From: Vulcanisaeta souniana JCM 11219
GTDB taxonomy: Archaea > Thermoproteota > Thermoprotei > Thermoproteales > Thermocladiaceae
DNA: 64,000 nucleotides
NCBI RefSeq assembly: GCF_026000775.1
Contig: NZ_AP026830.1
Coordinates: 829,056 to 893,055, forward strand
Reading direction: 5' to 3'
Of this stretch, positions 25,883 through 33,336 are shown one piece after another. A model generated the notes under the pieces. That model had not been told where the DNA came from, did no database searches, and saw only the letters and a program-made list of their open reading frames with translations. Every line of letters starts with the position of its first letter. Positions within the stretch are counted from its first letter, which is position 1. Made by a program: the position numbers and the translations under genes.

Positions 25883-26898
25883 TGCTTTTTAATTTAAATG
25901 CTGATAAAGCACCTTGGCCAAAAACACCCCTTATTATTCAATTTGAGATAACATCATCGTGCAATTTGAATTGCATATATTGCTATGCAAAGCCGTTCAC
26001 GAATAAGATCATGAGATTTGAGGACTTTAAATATTTAGCTGATAAGACTTATAATGAGGCAAAACCTTTTGAATTTGGCATACTTGGTGGTGAACCATTC
26101 CTTCACCCTCAAATATTAGATATTATTGAATATTCGCTAGGAAAATTCCCTAGCGTAGGAATAAGTACTAATGGAACTTTAATATGGAAGCTAAGTAAAG
26201 ATGATTTAATAAGGTTAAAGTATGCTGTAGAATCTGGATTAGATTTACAGATATCGCTTGATTCTCATATATCTAGTATACATGATGCCGTTAGAGGATC
26301 TTTTAATCTTACATTAAAATCCCTCTACGTTTTAGAGAAATACAATATTCCGTTCACAATAGGTATAGTAGTGACGAGTGTAAATGCTCCTACATTAATC
26401 GAAACTGTTGAATGGTTAATAACAAACTTTAAAAATATTGAGAAGATTCATTTTGAAAATGTTATGCCCTCAGTAATTATGGATAGGGATTTATACTATA
26501 AATTAAGGCTAAAAGACCCCATAAAGTTTTGGCGTTCTATAACGCCTAAACTTGCTGAATTGAGTAGAAAATATAATGTATATATTGATTTACCTTTTAC
26601 AAATAACGCTAATCTTCACTATGTTATGCAGAATATTAACTATGGACTATGCCTAGCTGGGATTACAAGGGCTATTGTAAAGGTGGATGGTACAATTGTA
26701 CCTTGTGAATTGGTCCATACACTTAAGTTAGGCAACTTATATAAGGAGGATTGGCATACGATATGGGAAAGGGCACGTAAAATTATGTTAACTATTAACG
26801 AAAAAATAGTAAAAGGTCTTCAATTAAAAGGCTATGGACTATGCAGATTAATGAATTTAGAAAAAATAATTACCCCCAATGATATAGAGACCTTTTAA
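25879..26898 (+). CDS. Radical SAM enzyme with twitch/SPASM-like C-terminus
   Basis: 339 residues from ATG 25879. CNLNCIYC (about residues 27-34) is the CxxxCxxC motif that binds the [4Fe-4S]-SAM cluster; GILGGEPFLHP is the GGE SAM-binding motif; GISTNGTLI follows, as in peptide-modifying enzymes. The C-terminal GLCLAGITRAIVKVDGTIVP then CELVHTLKLGNLY then IW is a SPASM/twitch start (C-x-AG, DG-x-x-x-PC, GNL). Only three C-terminal Cys are visible (in GLCLAG, VPCEL and GYGLCRL), so one auxiliary cluster (twitch-like) is likelier than two. Coupled to the RRE-like gene. Known relatives act in RiPP maturation and anaerobic sulfatase maturation; no sulfatase is near. Confidence 0.85.
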   Translation: MMLFNLNADKAPWPKTPLIIQFEITSSCNLNCIYCYAKPFTNKIMRFEDFKYLADKTYNEAKPFEFGILGGEPFLHPQILDIIEYSLGKFPSVGISTNGTLIWKLSKDDLIRLKYAVESGLDLQISLDSHISSIHDAVRGSFNLTLKSLYVLEKYNIPFTIGIVVTSVNAPTLIETVEWLITNFKNIEKIHFENVMPSVIMDRDLYYKLRLKDPIKFWRSITPKLAELSRKYNVYIDLPFTNNANLHYVMQNINYGLCLAGITRAIVKVDGTIVPCELVHTLKLGNLYKEDWHTIWERARKIMLTINEKIVKGLQLKGYGLCRLMNLEKIITPNDIETF

Positions 26899-27353
26899 TA
26901 AAAAGGCAATTCTAATTCCATTTGTAAATTTTTGTCTATTTAAGTTTCATAGTCTCTAGCGGGAGTTTGCGTTATTATCTATGTCCTAATTAATACTAGA
27001 CAATAAGCCCGGCAATACTAACACCCCCATCATCAATATCATGGGAAAATTTCTAAATAATTTCAGGAAAAGACTTGAAAAATCGTATAATCCACGACGC
27101 AAACAATCGCAGGCGCTTACGTCGTGACTCCGTGGGCTTTCACGAAGTCGTTAATCGTGGCTTCGTGAGAAATTATTCTACCGTGGCTAGCCAACTGGGT
27201 GGGGTTCTACGTATGGTTAACTCCGGTGGGTCGTGGTTTTTCGTTTCATGGTGTTGCGGTGTTCACGACTTTCCGTGTGCTCACGTAAATAGCCCATCCA
27301 TTCACGGCTTGTGTTTGGGTGGTTGGGCCTTTTAAGGTGTCTTCATTGTTTTA
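26899..27353. other. Intergenic stretch with composition switch
   Basis: The AT-rich operon ends near 26940 and sequence becomes GC-rich from about 27080. A hairpin (CACGAAG / CTTCGTG) lies at about 27144-27170. An 86-codon frame at 27075-27335 has Cys/Trp-heavy, low-complexity sequence and no family likeness; I do not accept it. No small precursor-peptide ORF following the radical SAM gene was convincing. Confidence 0.4.
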
Positions 27354-27866
27354 ATGATGCGTTTGTGGTTCCTGGTTTTTCATGCCGAGCCTAGGGACTT
27401 GGTGTTTAATAGGAATGCGGTAATTGGCGCTGCGGAGGTTTGGGTTGATGTGGGTAACTGCCTCGTTGGGGTTGGTGGTGTTGATTACGTGGTGGTTGGG
27501 GTGGGGGTGCTTTCCAAACTGGTTGATGCGGCTAGGGAGGGCTTTAGGGCGAGGACTGCCTACCCACCAATGCTCATGAACTCCACATCCTACTTCCTGG
27601 CTAAGCTCGGATTACCCAGGTACATGTACAAGGTCATTGCCGCAGACCCCTGGGTTGTGCCGTTCAAGGCGGTTGGTGACTTGGGCCTTGTTAGGAATAT
27701 TGCCTACCTACACGGCATTCTGGAGCTGGTTAGGGGTTGGGGTAGGGTTGGTAGGAAGACCTCATACACAATACACGCACTACTGAGGGCGTCAGGGTAC
27801 AACGCGGATGAGGGGTTGGCATCGAGGGCTAGGCTACCGATGCCATGCAGGTTAAGGCTGACATAA
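27354..27866 (+). CDS. Uncharacterised GC-rich ORF
   Basis: 170 residues: begins RLWFLVFHAEPRDLVFNRN, with AAEVWVDVGNCLVGVGGVDY, later YFLAKLGLPRYMYKVIAADP and a basic C-terminus. A TTTTAAGG TATA-like box lies about 23 bp before the ATG (27330-27337), supporting expression. The alternating pattern in the first 60 residues suggests a beta sheet; the rest is helical. GC-rich relative to the flanking genes. No family recognised. Followed at once by a second promoter and the structured region. Confidence 0.5.
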   Translation: MMRLWFLVFHAEPRDLVFNRNAVIGAAEVWVDVGNCLVGVGGVDYVVVGVGVLSKLVDAAREGFRARTAYPPMLMNSTSYFLAKLGLPRYMYKVIAADPWVVPFKAVGDLGLVRNIAYLHGILELVRGWGRVGRKTSYTIHALLRASGYNADEGLASRARLPMPCRLRLT

Positions 27867-27871
27867 ACCCC

Positions 27872-27880
27872 CTTTTAAAC
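27872..27880 (+). promoter_or_regulatory. TATA box before structured GC-rich RNA
   Basis: CTTTTAAAC lies about 25 bp before the first stem of the structured region (27900), but no acceptable start codon follows. This placement supports a non-coding transcript. Confidence 0.45.
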
Positions 27881-27898
27881 CAAGCCATAGGCAATTAC

Positions 27899-28025
27899 AG
27901 AGGTGATGAGCCCCCGAGGTAGAGCACCCGGGGTTCGCCCGGGTGAAGCCCTCGGTTTGGGTGATCCAACGCGGCCGCCCCCGTGGGTAGTGCGGAGGCT
28001 TGGGCAATGAGGGGCTCATTGACTG
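27899..28025 (+). ncRNA. Putative structured RNA, novel
   Basis: Behind a TATA box, a closed fold can be drawn. Outer stem: 27904-27914 (TGATGAGCCCC) pairs with 28011-28021 (GGGGCTCATTG), 11 pairs including two G-U. Inside, CCGAGG 27914-27919 pairs with CCTCGG 27950-27955, enclosing the strong hairpin CACCCGGG-GTTCG-CCCGGGTG (27925-27945). TTGG/CCAA (27957-27969) follows. GC content far exceeds flanking coding DNA, the usual mark of ncRNA in a hyperthermophile. I looked for RNase P, SRP RNA, tRNA and C/D-box signatures and did not find them. Confidence 0.45.
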
Positions 28026-28135
28026 CGCATGCGGTCAATACCTCGGTGATGTCGATGATAGCAACAAAGCCACCTAGCCACTCACTCCCCAAGCCCGCCC
28101 CGCGCCCACTCCCTCCCCACACCCCTTACGAGCTA

Positions 28136-28227
28136 GTGCCGAGGCCTCCCTGGTTAGGGGGGCTCTCGGCACGTGAGGTTGGGCTGTTGGGCTGTAGGGA
28201 GCCTAAGCCCCAGAGCCGAGTGCCGAG
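28136..28227 (+). other. Strong hairpin with a duplicated arm
   Basis: GTGCCGAGGCCTCCC (28136-28150) pairs with GGGGGGC plus CTCGGCAC (28157-28172) around a 6-base loop: 15 pairs with a one-base bulge and one G-U. The 5' arm core GTGCCGAG is repeated exactly at 28220-28227, so CTCGGCAC could pair with either copy. Part of the same GC-rich tract (27.9-28.6 kb); overlapping ORFs here on both strands are low-complexity Pro/Arg/Gly and not accepted as genes. Confidence 0.5.
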
Positions 28228-28395
28228 GGCGCCACCTCGGTCGGCGGATATGGGGCCATGGGATCCACACCCGCCACCGAGGATGGCGGGGGGTGGGGCG
28301 GGGTGGGTTTGGGGATTGTAAGATGCAATTACTTCCAGAAGACCCTGGGCTAGAAAGAACAATAGGCATTTATTGCGTGGTTTATGTGGGATGCT

Positions 28396-28415
28396 GTTTC
28401 ACGGGTACGTGAAAC
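28396..28415. repeat. Perfect inverted repeat
   Basis: GTTTCACG-GGTA-CGTGAAAC, 8-bp arms around 4 bases, about 170 bp before the PaREP2b start. Could be an operator or an element end; no partner copy was seen at the 3' end of PaREP2b. Confidence 0.5.
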
Positions 28416-28474
28416 AAGCTACCAATGAAAAGGCCGAGTAGCGAAGGAATTTGGTGTGGGGAACCCTAGGCATT

Positions 28475-28574
28475 GCTGAACAAACGCCTTTAACCACCCC
28501 GTGGGCCTCCCCGTTGGGGCGCCAACCCATTGGGTGGTACGGCCCCGCGGGGACAGCCCACGGGGCGATTCAGC
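28475..28574. repeat. Nested inverted repeats in the PaREP2b leader
   Basis: Outer arms GCTGAA (28475-28480) and TTCAGC (28569-28574); inner arms CCCCGTGGGC (28497-28506) and GCCCACGGGG (28556-28565), both perfect; inside lie smaller palindromes (CCCCGTTGGGG, CCCCGCGGGG). It ends 15 bp before the PaREP2b ATG. Could be a leader RNA controlling translation or a cruciform at an element boundary. Confidence 0.55.
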
Positions 28575-28588
28575 ATAAGGTGGTGGGC

Positions 28589-30070
28589 ATGGCAGGGGAG
28601 GTAGAGAGAAAAATGGGTAACTCAAATCAAAACAACGGGGAGGGGGTGGGCCAAAGGCCCAACAACCCAACAACCAAGCCAAGGGCGGGTGGGGAAGAAA
28701 TACCAAACAAACCGCCACAAGCCATAGATGAGGAGACAAAGAAAATTCTTGAGGAGGTTAGATCAAGAGTAATGAGTAAACTGGGTGAAATAGATAATGT
28801 ATTCAATAGGGTGATTGAGGATTTAACGAGGTTTAAGTATCATTTAGTATCCTTAGCGGAGAAGTACGCGGAGAATGCTGATAATATTAAGGCGTTTACA
28901 GAGACGGTTGAGGAAATAGTGCAGTACGTGGATAGGGTTAAGCAATGGTACAAGGATAAGGTCTATAGTGAGGTCATTAGACTATTTAAGAGCTTTAGGG
29001 ACGTTGAAATAAGAATAAGGAAGAAGGGAATAACGATAAGAGGAAGATACGTGACGATAAGTGCTTCTAAAGCTGGTAGAACTGATGGTGGAATTACAGT
29101 GAAGTTTATAATTAAGGGTATCGGTAGTATTAATGTTAATGCGCTTCCTTTAATTCCAGAGCCAATAAGGATGTCAATACAAGTAGGGCTTATGAACACT
29201 GACGGGTATATTGATAAGAGAGGAAATCGGCCATGTATGAAGACTTCACACTTATGGCAAGTTATTCTATGGCTTCTCGCGTTCCCAGGAAAAACCACTG
29301 TTAGAATTGAGCTTCATGTAAATAAGAAAGAAGTGAAAGTCGCATGGACGTTGAGATCCCTTAACTACGCGTTTAAGATGAAACCTCAACCTCAGGATAC
29401 CCTAGATCCTCTACTTACTATCTTTGCTGCAATATTGGGTGATGGCACAATCACTAAACCTCGTAAACTTCGTGTAAGTTTTGCGACGTCAAAGGAGACA
29501 TTATGGAAAGAACTATTAGAGGGATGGCATAAGCGTAGTATACGTAAATTAACGGTGGCGGACGTATACACGTCATATGCCGTTGAGGTACTTAAGAGGA
29601 TATATCATGATGTTGCTATTAAAAGCCAAATATTGTTAGATATCTTGAGCATTCTGGCTATGCTTAATGATGCCGAAAAGATTAGGCGATTTTTTATGGG
29701 TTTAGAGACACGGTTTAAGAAGCCAAAATATAGCATTATCCTTTGTGGTAAAAAGTTTACGGTTATTCTTGATGGCGGTTATTTGCGTCTTGAGTGTGAA
29801 ATTAAGCCTGATGAGGAAGCGAGGATTATTGAGTGTTTAAGGGCTAAGGGAATCGTTGCGCGTGCAAAGGGTAAGAGAAGTCGAATAGTCACGGTATCAT
29901 CCAGTGAAGTGAGGAGGATGGTTAAGATGGATGAGAAATTGAGGGAAAGTATTACGGCAGTACTCTGCAAAAGGTATTACGACACGACAGATGAGAAAAA
30001 GAGACAAGCAATCAGAAGATACTTAATGGAACTCGCACCCATAGAGGGGGCGGCCGCAGCTATATATTAA
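28589..30070 (+). CDS. PaREP2b-family protein with LAGLIDADG-like motifs
   Basis: 493 residues from ATG 28589, just after the nested palindrome (the frame is open to 28451, but that part reads palindromic, Pro/Gly-rich non-protein-like sequence). Residues ~65-150 are helical with coiled-coil character; the core QVGLMNTDGYIDKRG (about 205-220) and LLTIFAAILGDGTI (about 285-300) look like the two LAGLIDADG-type helices of homing endonucleases. Multicopy family first described in Pyrobaculum aerophilum, where most copies are broken; this one is intact. It lies against a truncated creatininase gene, consistent with mobility. Confidence 0.75.
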   Translation: MAGEVERKMGNSNQNNGEGVGQRPNNPTTKPRAGGEEIPNKPPQAIDEETKKILEEVRSRVMSKLGEIDNVFNRVIEDLTRFKYHLVSLAEKYAENADNIKAFTETVEEIVQYVDRVKQWYKDKVYSEVIRLFKSFRDVEIRIRKKGITIRGRYVTISASKAGRTDGGITVKFIIKGIGSINVNALPLIPEPIRMSIQVGLMNTDGYIDKRGNRPCMKTSHLWQVILWLLAFPGKTTVRIELHVNKKEVKVAWTLRSLNYAFKMKPQPQDTLDPLLTIFAAILGDGTITKPRKLRVSFATSKETLWKELLEGWHKRSIRKLTVADVYTSYAVEVLKRIYHDVAIKSQILLDILSILAMLNDAEKIRRFFMGLETRFKKPKYSIILCGKKFTVILDGGYLRLECEIKPDEEARIIECLRAKGIVARAKGKRSRIVTVSSSEVRRMVKMDEKLRESITAVLCKRYYDTTDEKKRQAIRRYLMELAPIEGAAAAIY

Positions 30071-30577
30071 TGCCGCATGGCCCTCCGGCGTTTCTAGAAC
30101 CTTCTTCCTGGCTTCCTTTGCTAGGTCTATCCACCAGTTTATGATTATTATGACCAGGTTCGTCTCCTTGGCCACGTCCTTTGCCGCCATGTTTAGGGCG
30201 TCCGCGTTGCCTCCATGTCCGTTAATGACGATCAGGTACCTAATGCCGTTCCTAGCTACCTCCCTGAATATGTCCCTGTAGAGCATGTATAGTGTCTCAT
30301 TGCTTATGGATATGGTGCCGGGGAACTTATCGAGCACGTACGTATTCCCATACCAAACAGTGGGCAGTAGGAGCACGTTGGTCCTCTTTGCGGCCTCCTC
30401 GGCTATGTAAGTGGCCATTAACGCATCCGTACCCAGTGGTAAGTGTGGTCCGTGGGCCTCGACAATCCCCGTCGGTAGTAGGGCCACTGTCTTATCGACC
30501 TTTTCAAACTCAGGCCAGGTAAGTTCCCACCAACGCATTAACCATTGAATTGATAACGCCCTTAAATGCAATACCAC
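30071..30577 (-). pseudogene. Creatininase-family amidohydrolase, 3' end lost
   Basis: About 165 residues remain. Metal-ligand motifs are in place: IVEAHGPHLPLGTDALMATY (Glu, His, Asp) and VINGHGGNADALN. The last recognisable piece is LETPEGHA, where the family continues with a Gly-Glu-x-E-T-S segment; here it reads ALIYSCGRPLYGCEFH and runs antisense into PaREP2b. About 60 residues are gone. Intact relatives hydrolyse creatinine or formamide intermediates (ArfB). Truncation coincides with the 3' end of PaREP2b. Confidence 0.8.
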
Positions 30578-30583
30578 CCAGGG

Positions 30584-30999
30584 TTAAGGATCCCAGTACT
30601 GCCTAGCCCTATCCCTAAGCGCCAGGGCTAGTTCAAGGACCTTCCTATAACTCCTCGACCTAAGTATTTCATTAACCACGTTAAGGTCTAGGTTGGCGTA
30701 GCCGTGAACCACCACGTTCCTAAAGTCCACTACGACCTGACTAGGGCCTCCTCCTCGCTCGTCACTAAACCCATATCTCTTAACCTCCTAGCAATTCCTG
30801 AGTAGCCCTCGGCAGTAACGCCCATGTTGGATAATAACCGTTGGCATAAGTCGATAAAGGCCTGCGCTTGAACCTGCAGCGCGTGTATTGACGCCAGTTG
30901 ATCTCGCCAATTACTTAGATCATAACCGCGGTCAACAAATTCATCGAGTCTCCTAGTCATATCCTCGATAATACTCAGCAATTTATTTAGGATTGCCAT
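30584..30999 (-). pseudogene. hepT: HepT-type HEPN toxin, frameshifted
   Basis: The first 88 residues (LSIIEDMTRRLDEFVDRGYD, then YSGIARRLRDMGLVTSEEEA) end at a TAG at 30730. One frame over, right at this point, VVDFRNVVVHGYANLDLNVV continues, with the HepT catalytic motif R-x4-H-x-Y (RNVVVHGY), to a stop at 30584. Restoring one base gives a normal ~137-residue HEPN RNase. In known MntA/HepT systems, the Tyr of this motif is AMPylated by MntA. Overlaps the MntA gene by 13 bp. The toxin's active site is out of frame, so it should be inactive. Confidence 0.85.
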
Positions 31000-31409
31000 C
31001 TCATCACCAGGGCCCTATCCGCATTAAACACCAGGTCCAACTTCCTGGCGTCAATAAGGAAGTCCTCACAAATCGAAGCCCTCCTATGCATCCTCAGCCA
31101 TGCATCATCGCCAGCCATGTATAGTATTACGCCATCGCTGAAAACCTCATGAATCAGGTAACAATCAGCACTGTCGCTAATGGGCACTAGATCCACCTTG
31201 TCCGTACCCAGGTAATCAAATAGGTCAAAGAGTAGCCGTGAGTACCTACCCAGGTCAAGGCCTCCCACGAACTCCACCGCAATATCAACATCCTCACCAA
31301 AACCCCTCCTAACTATGGAACCAAAGAGAACCGCGTAGTAAATACCGTAGTTACCCCATGGAAACATCCTCAACCTGCTAATCACCGATTTATCAAGCAT
31401 TAAGTCCAA
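30987..31409 (-). CDS. mntA: MntA-type nucleotidyltransferase antitoxin
   Basis: 140 residues. YYAVLFGSIVRRGFGEDVDI is the minimal nucleotidyltransferase motif (GS-x9-D-x-D), with a third Asp in TDKVDLVPI. Upstream gene of an MntA/HepT (MNT-HEPN) pair with a 13-bp overlap, typical of this type VII toxin-antitoxin order. Established function: MntA transfers AMP to the HepT Tyr and silences its RNase activity. The C-terminal ~45 residues contain a basic helix (WLRMHRRASICEDFLIDARK). A later start (LDKSVISRLRM) is possible. Confidence 0.88.
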   Translation of the reverse strand: MDLMLDKSVISRLRMFPWGNYGIYYAVLFGSIVRRGFGEDVDIAVEFVGGLDLGRYSRLLFDLFDYLGTDKVDLVPISDSADCYLIHEVFSDGVILYMAGDDAWLRMHRRASICEDFLIDARKLDLVFNADRALVMRWQS

Positions 31410-31861
31410 TCTAAGGATTACATACTTACTTAAAGTATTTACACTGGTAAGGTGAGCTTACTCAGTGGCCTTGTTGCACGGTAGAGTTAGGCCATGGATA
31501 TAAAGGGCAGATGATCCAGGTAATAACCGCTACCAATTAAATTACGATGCCCGCAGGTCAATAATGCTCACCACCGCCAGACACAGTGATGGCTAACGAA
31601 TTCACAAAAAGCAGTGTAGAACTGCCACGACGTATTGGGATTAGTATATGTTTACGAGGCAAGGTATAGGTGGTTGTAGATTATGTTGTGAAGTAATTAA
31701 ATTATGTAATTATGTATGATGCGGCAAAGCCAATGAGTGACCCAATAATAGCGGTACCTCGCTTAAATCTGTCTCAGTGATTATCTCAGCAATAACGCCA
31801 CTGACATCAGCGCCCAGGCAAGGATATCCAAGTTATATGTCATTAACACCCTCTGTAAACC
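31410..31861. other. Non-coding stretch, nothing recognised
   Basis: AT-rich with a TTAAAGTATTTAC promoter-like sequence (about 31432-31443) that serves mntA on the minus strand. No ORF, RNA fold or long repeat could be supported. Confidence 0.45.
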
Positions 31862-32012
31862 ATATTCTACGACACTGCCTTAACGCTGGGACTAGGCGCA
31901 TTGCTAGGCCTGCGTACTGCCACCATAGTGAGTATTGCCAGGGTGATTATGTACAATGTCTTTGCTCGACTTGGCATGGTAATCGCTCTAATTACGGAGA
32001 TTTTTTACTCCG
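31862..32012 (+). pseudogene. Membrane-protein remnant
   Basis: An open frame with no start reads IFYDTALTLGLGALLGLRTA then TIVSIARVIMYNVFARLGMV then IALITEIFYSAIHK: two hydrophobic helices joined by a basic turn. A TAA precedes it and it runs into the 3' end of the convergent MBL gene. Resembles the end of an MFS/ABC-type membrane protein. Likely a decayed gene tail. Confidence 0.35.
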
Positions 32013-32654
32013 CTATCCATAAGAATTGCTCCCTGACCCGTCTAAGCATGCCTCCATCGGTATTACTACGTTATTAATCTTCTCCTCGCCAATCGTGGTT
32101 GATGGCCCATGGCCTGGGTAAACAATGAAGTTGTCGGGTAGCTCCCTGTATAACCCGCACACGGACCTCCTGAGTCTATCCATATTGCCCCCAGGTAGGT
32201 CCGTCCTACCGACACTACCTGCGAAGAGCGTGTCTCCAGTAATTACGAAGTCATCCCCAATTATCGAGATTGAACCTGGCGTATGCCCTGGCGTGTGGAT
32301 TACCCTTAGGTTAAGCGGTAGTTCTGAACCCTCACTGACGAACACGGGCTCCGGCAGTTTGGGTTTTGTGAATCCCCACCTTGTGGCCAACTCGTCGAAT
32401 ATCTTCTTCAATTCCCAATCAAGCCTATGTGCCATGAATGGAATGCCCAGTCGCTCGGTCAATTCCTTAACCGCACCCACATGATCAAAGTGCAGGTGTG
32501 TCGCGACCACGGCTAGGGCCCTCCTATTACTTAAGGCATTTAGTATGCTCTCGGCCTCATCCCCAGGATCAATGATTACGCAGGAATTACCATCACATAC
32601 CAGGTAGCAATTGGTTTCGAGCGGTCCAACAACCACTACCTCAACGTTGAGCAT
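32013..32654 (-). CDS. Metallo-beta-lactamase-fold hydrolase, glyoxalase II-like
   Basis: 213 residues. Metal-site motifs in order: THLHFDH, the His in HTPGHTPGS, the Asp in ITGDTLFAGSVGRTDLPGG, and YPGHGP. GRTDLPGG and the NCYLVCDG start are typical of hydroxyacylglutathione hydrolase-like archaeal proteins that handle thioesters or glyoxal products. Length (~210) fits the short archaeal form without the C-terminal glutathione-binding domain, so the physiological thiol is not glutathione. Directly followed by the membrane gene at 32655 on the same strand; they may be co-transcribed. Confidence 0.88.
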   Translation of the reverse strand: MLNVEVVVVGPLETNCYLVCDGNSCVIIDPGDEAESILNALSNRRALAVVATHLHFDHVGAVKELTERLGIPFMAHRLDWELKKIFDELATRWGFTKPKLPEPVFVSEGSELPLNLRVIHTPGHTPGSISIIGDDFVITGDTLFAGSVGRTDLPGGNMDRLRRSVCGLYRELPDNFIVYPGHGPSTTIGEEKINNVVIPMEACLDGSGSNSYG

Positions 32655-33236
32655 TTAGGTCACTACACTTTGGCTTTGCCTGCCCATTATTGACCATACC
32701 TCAATCGCGCAGGCGAGTATTGATAGTGATTGTATTGTAGCCACCACGTAGTTCACGACAGACCTACTTATTAAAGCCAGTATCACGGTGGCTATGATGA
32801 GTAGGGTACTCACTAGCCACATATACCTCGATGCCCTATGCGTTGCAACACTCGTTAGTACTGCGTAGACACCGACCATGAGCGCCAGGGCAATTATTAA
32901 GGAGATTAGTGAGGCTATGAACTGCCCAATGAATAGCAGGATTATGCCGATGACCATCGCTGCTGCGAAGATTGTCGGCACGTAACCCCTCCCAAGGCCG
33001 CCGCGTATAAGTACAATGCCCAGGTATACGTATAGGCCTAGGATTAGGGCTAGGGTTATTAGGGCTAGTACGGCAATGTTACTGGGTATGTACAGCATGA
33101 AGTATGGCAGTGGTATGTCCGTGTATATGGTTAGGTAGCTGGTTATGAAGAGCCATAATAAGGATGCGAAGTTAACAATAACAAAACCAGTGTAGAACCA
33201 GACGAGCCTGTCAATAACCTTCGCGTTTAGGCCCAT
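32655..33236 (-). CDS. Six-TM membrane protein, unknown
   Basis: 193 residues from ATG 33236, placed by a CATTTAAGG TATA-like box about 27 bp upstream (an ORF extends to 33257). About six hydrophobic helices with short loops; the first two (FYTGFVIVNFASLLWLFITS) and the last (SVVNYVVATIQSLSILACAI) are clearest. It abuts the MBL hydrolase gene with no gap, so is probably the first gene of a two-gene operon. No family recognised. Confidence 0.6.
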   Translation of the reverse strand: MGLNAKVIDRLVWFYTGFVIVNFASLLWLFITSYLTIYTDIPLPYFMLYIPSNIAVLALITLALILGLYVYLGIVLIRGGLGRGYVPTIFAAAMVIGIILLFIGQFIASLISLIIALALMVGVYAVLTSVATHRASRYMWLVSTLLIIATVILALISRSVVNYVVATIQSLSILACAIEVWSIMGRQSQSVVT

Positions 33237-33336
33237 ACTAAATAAACATACCCCCATATATCCCTTAAATGCTTTGCGGTAGTAGACGATATATAGTAAT
33301 CCTTATAACAATCCATGTAAACCGTGTGGTCAGGTT

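Noticed and set aside
27075-27335. 86-codon ORF after the radical SAM operon as a possible precursor peptide
   Set aside because: Too long, Cys/Trp-heavy low-complexity sequence lying in the GC-rich tract rather than the AT-rich operon; no promoter with proper spacing.
27899-28025. RNase P RNA, SRP RNA or C/D sRNA identity for the structured region
   Set aside because: None of the conserved core motifs (RNase P P4 sequences, SRP helix 8 GGAA loop, paired C/D boxes) could be found.
27895-28362. Overlapping long ORFs on both strands in the GC-rich tract
   Set aside because: Pro/Arg/Gly-rich translations in four frames are what GC-rich non-coding DNA gives; stems and a TATA box suit RNA better.
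31777-32022. 81-codon plus-strand ORF
   Set aside because: Another frame here gives two clear membrane helices, so this frame is a shadow of a decayed gene.
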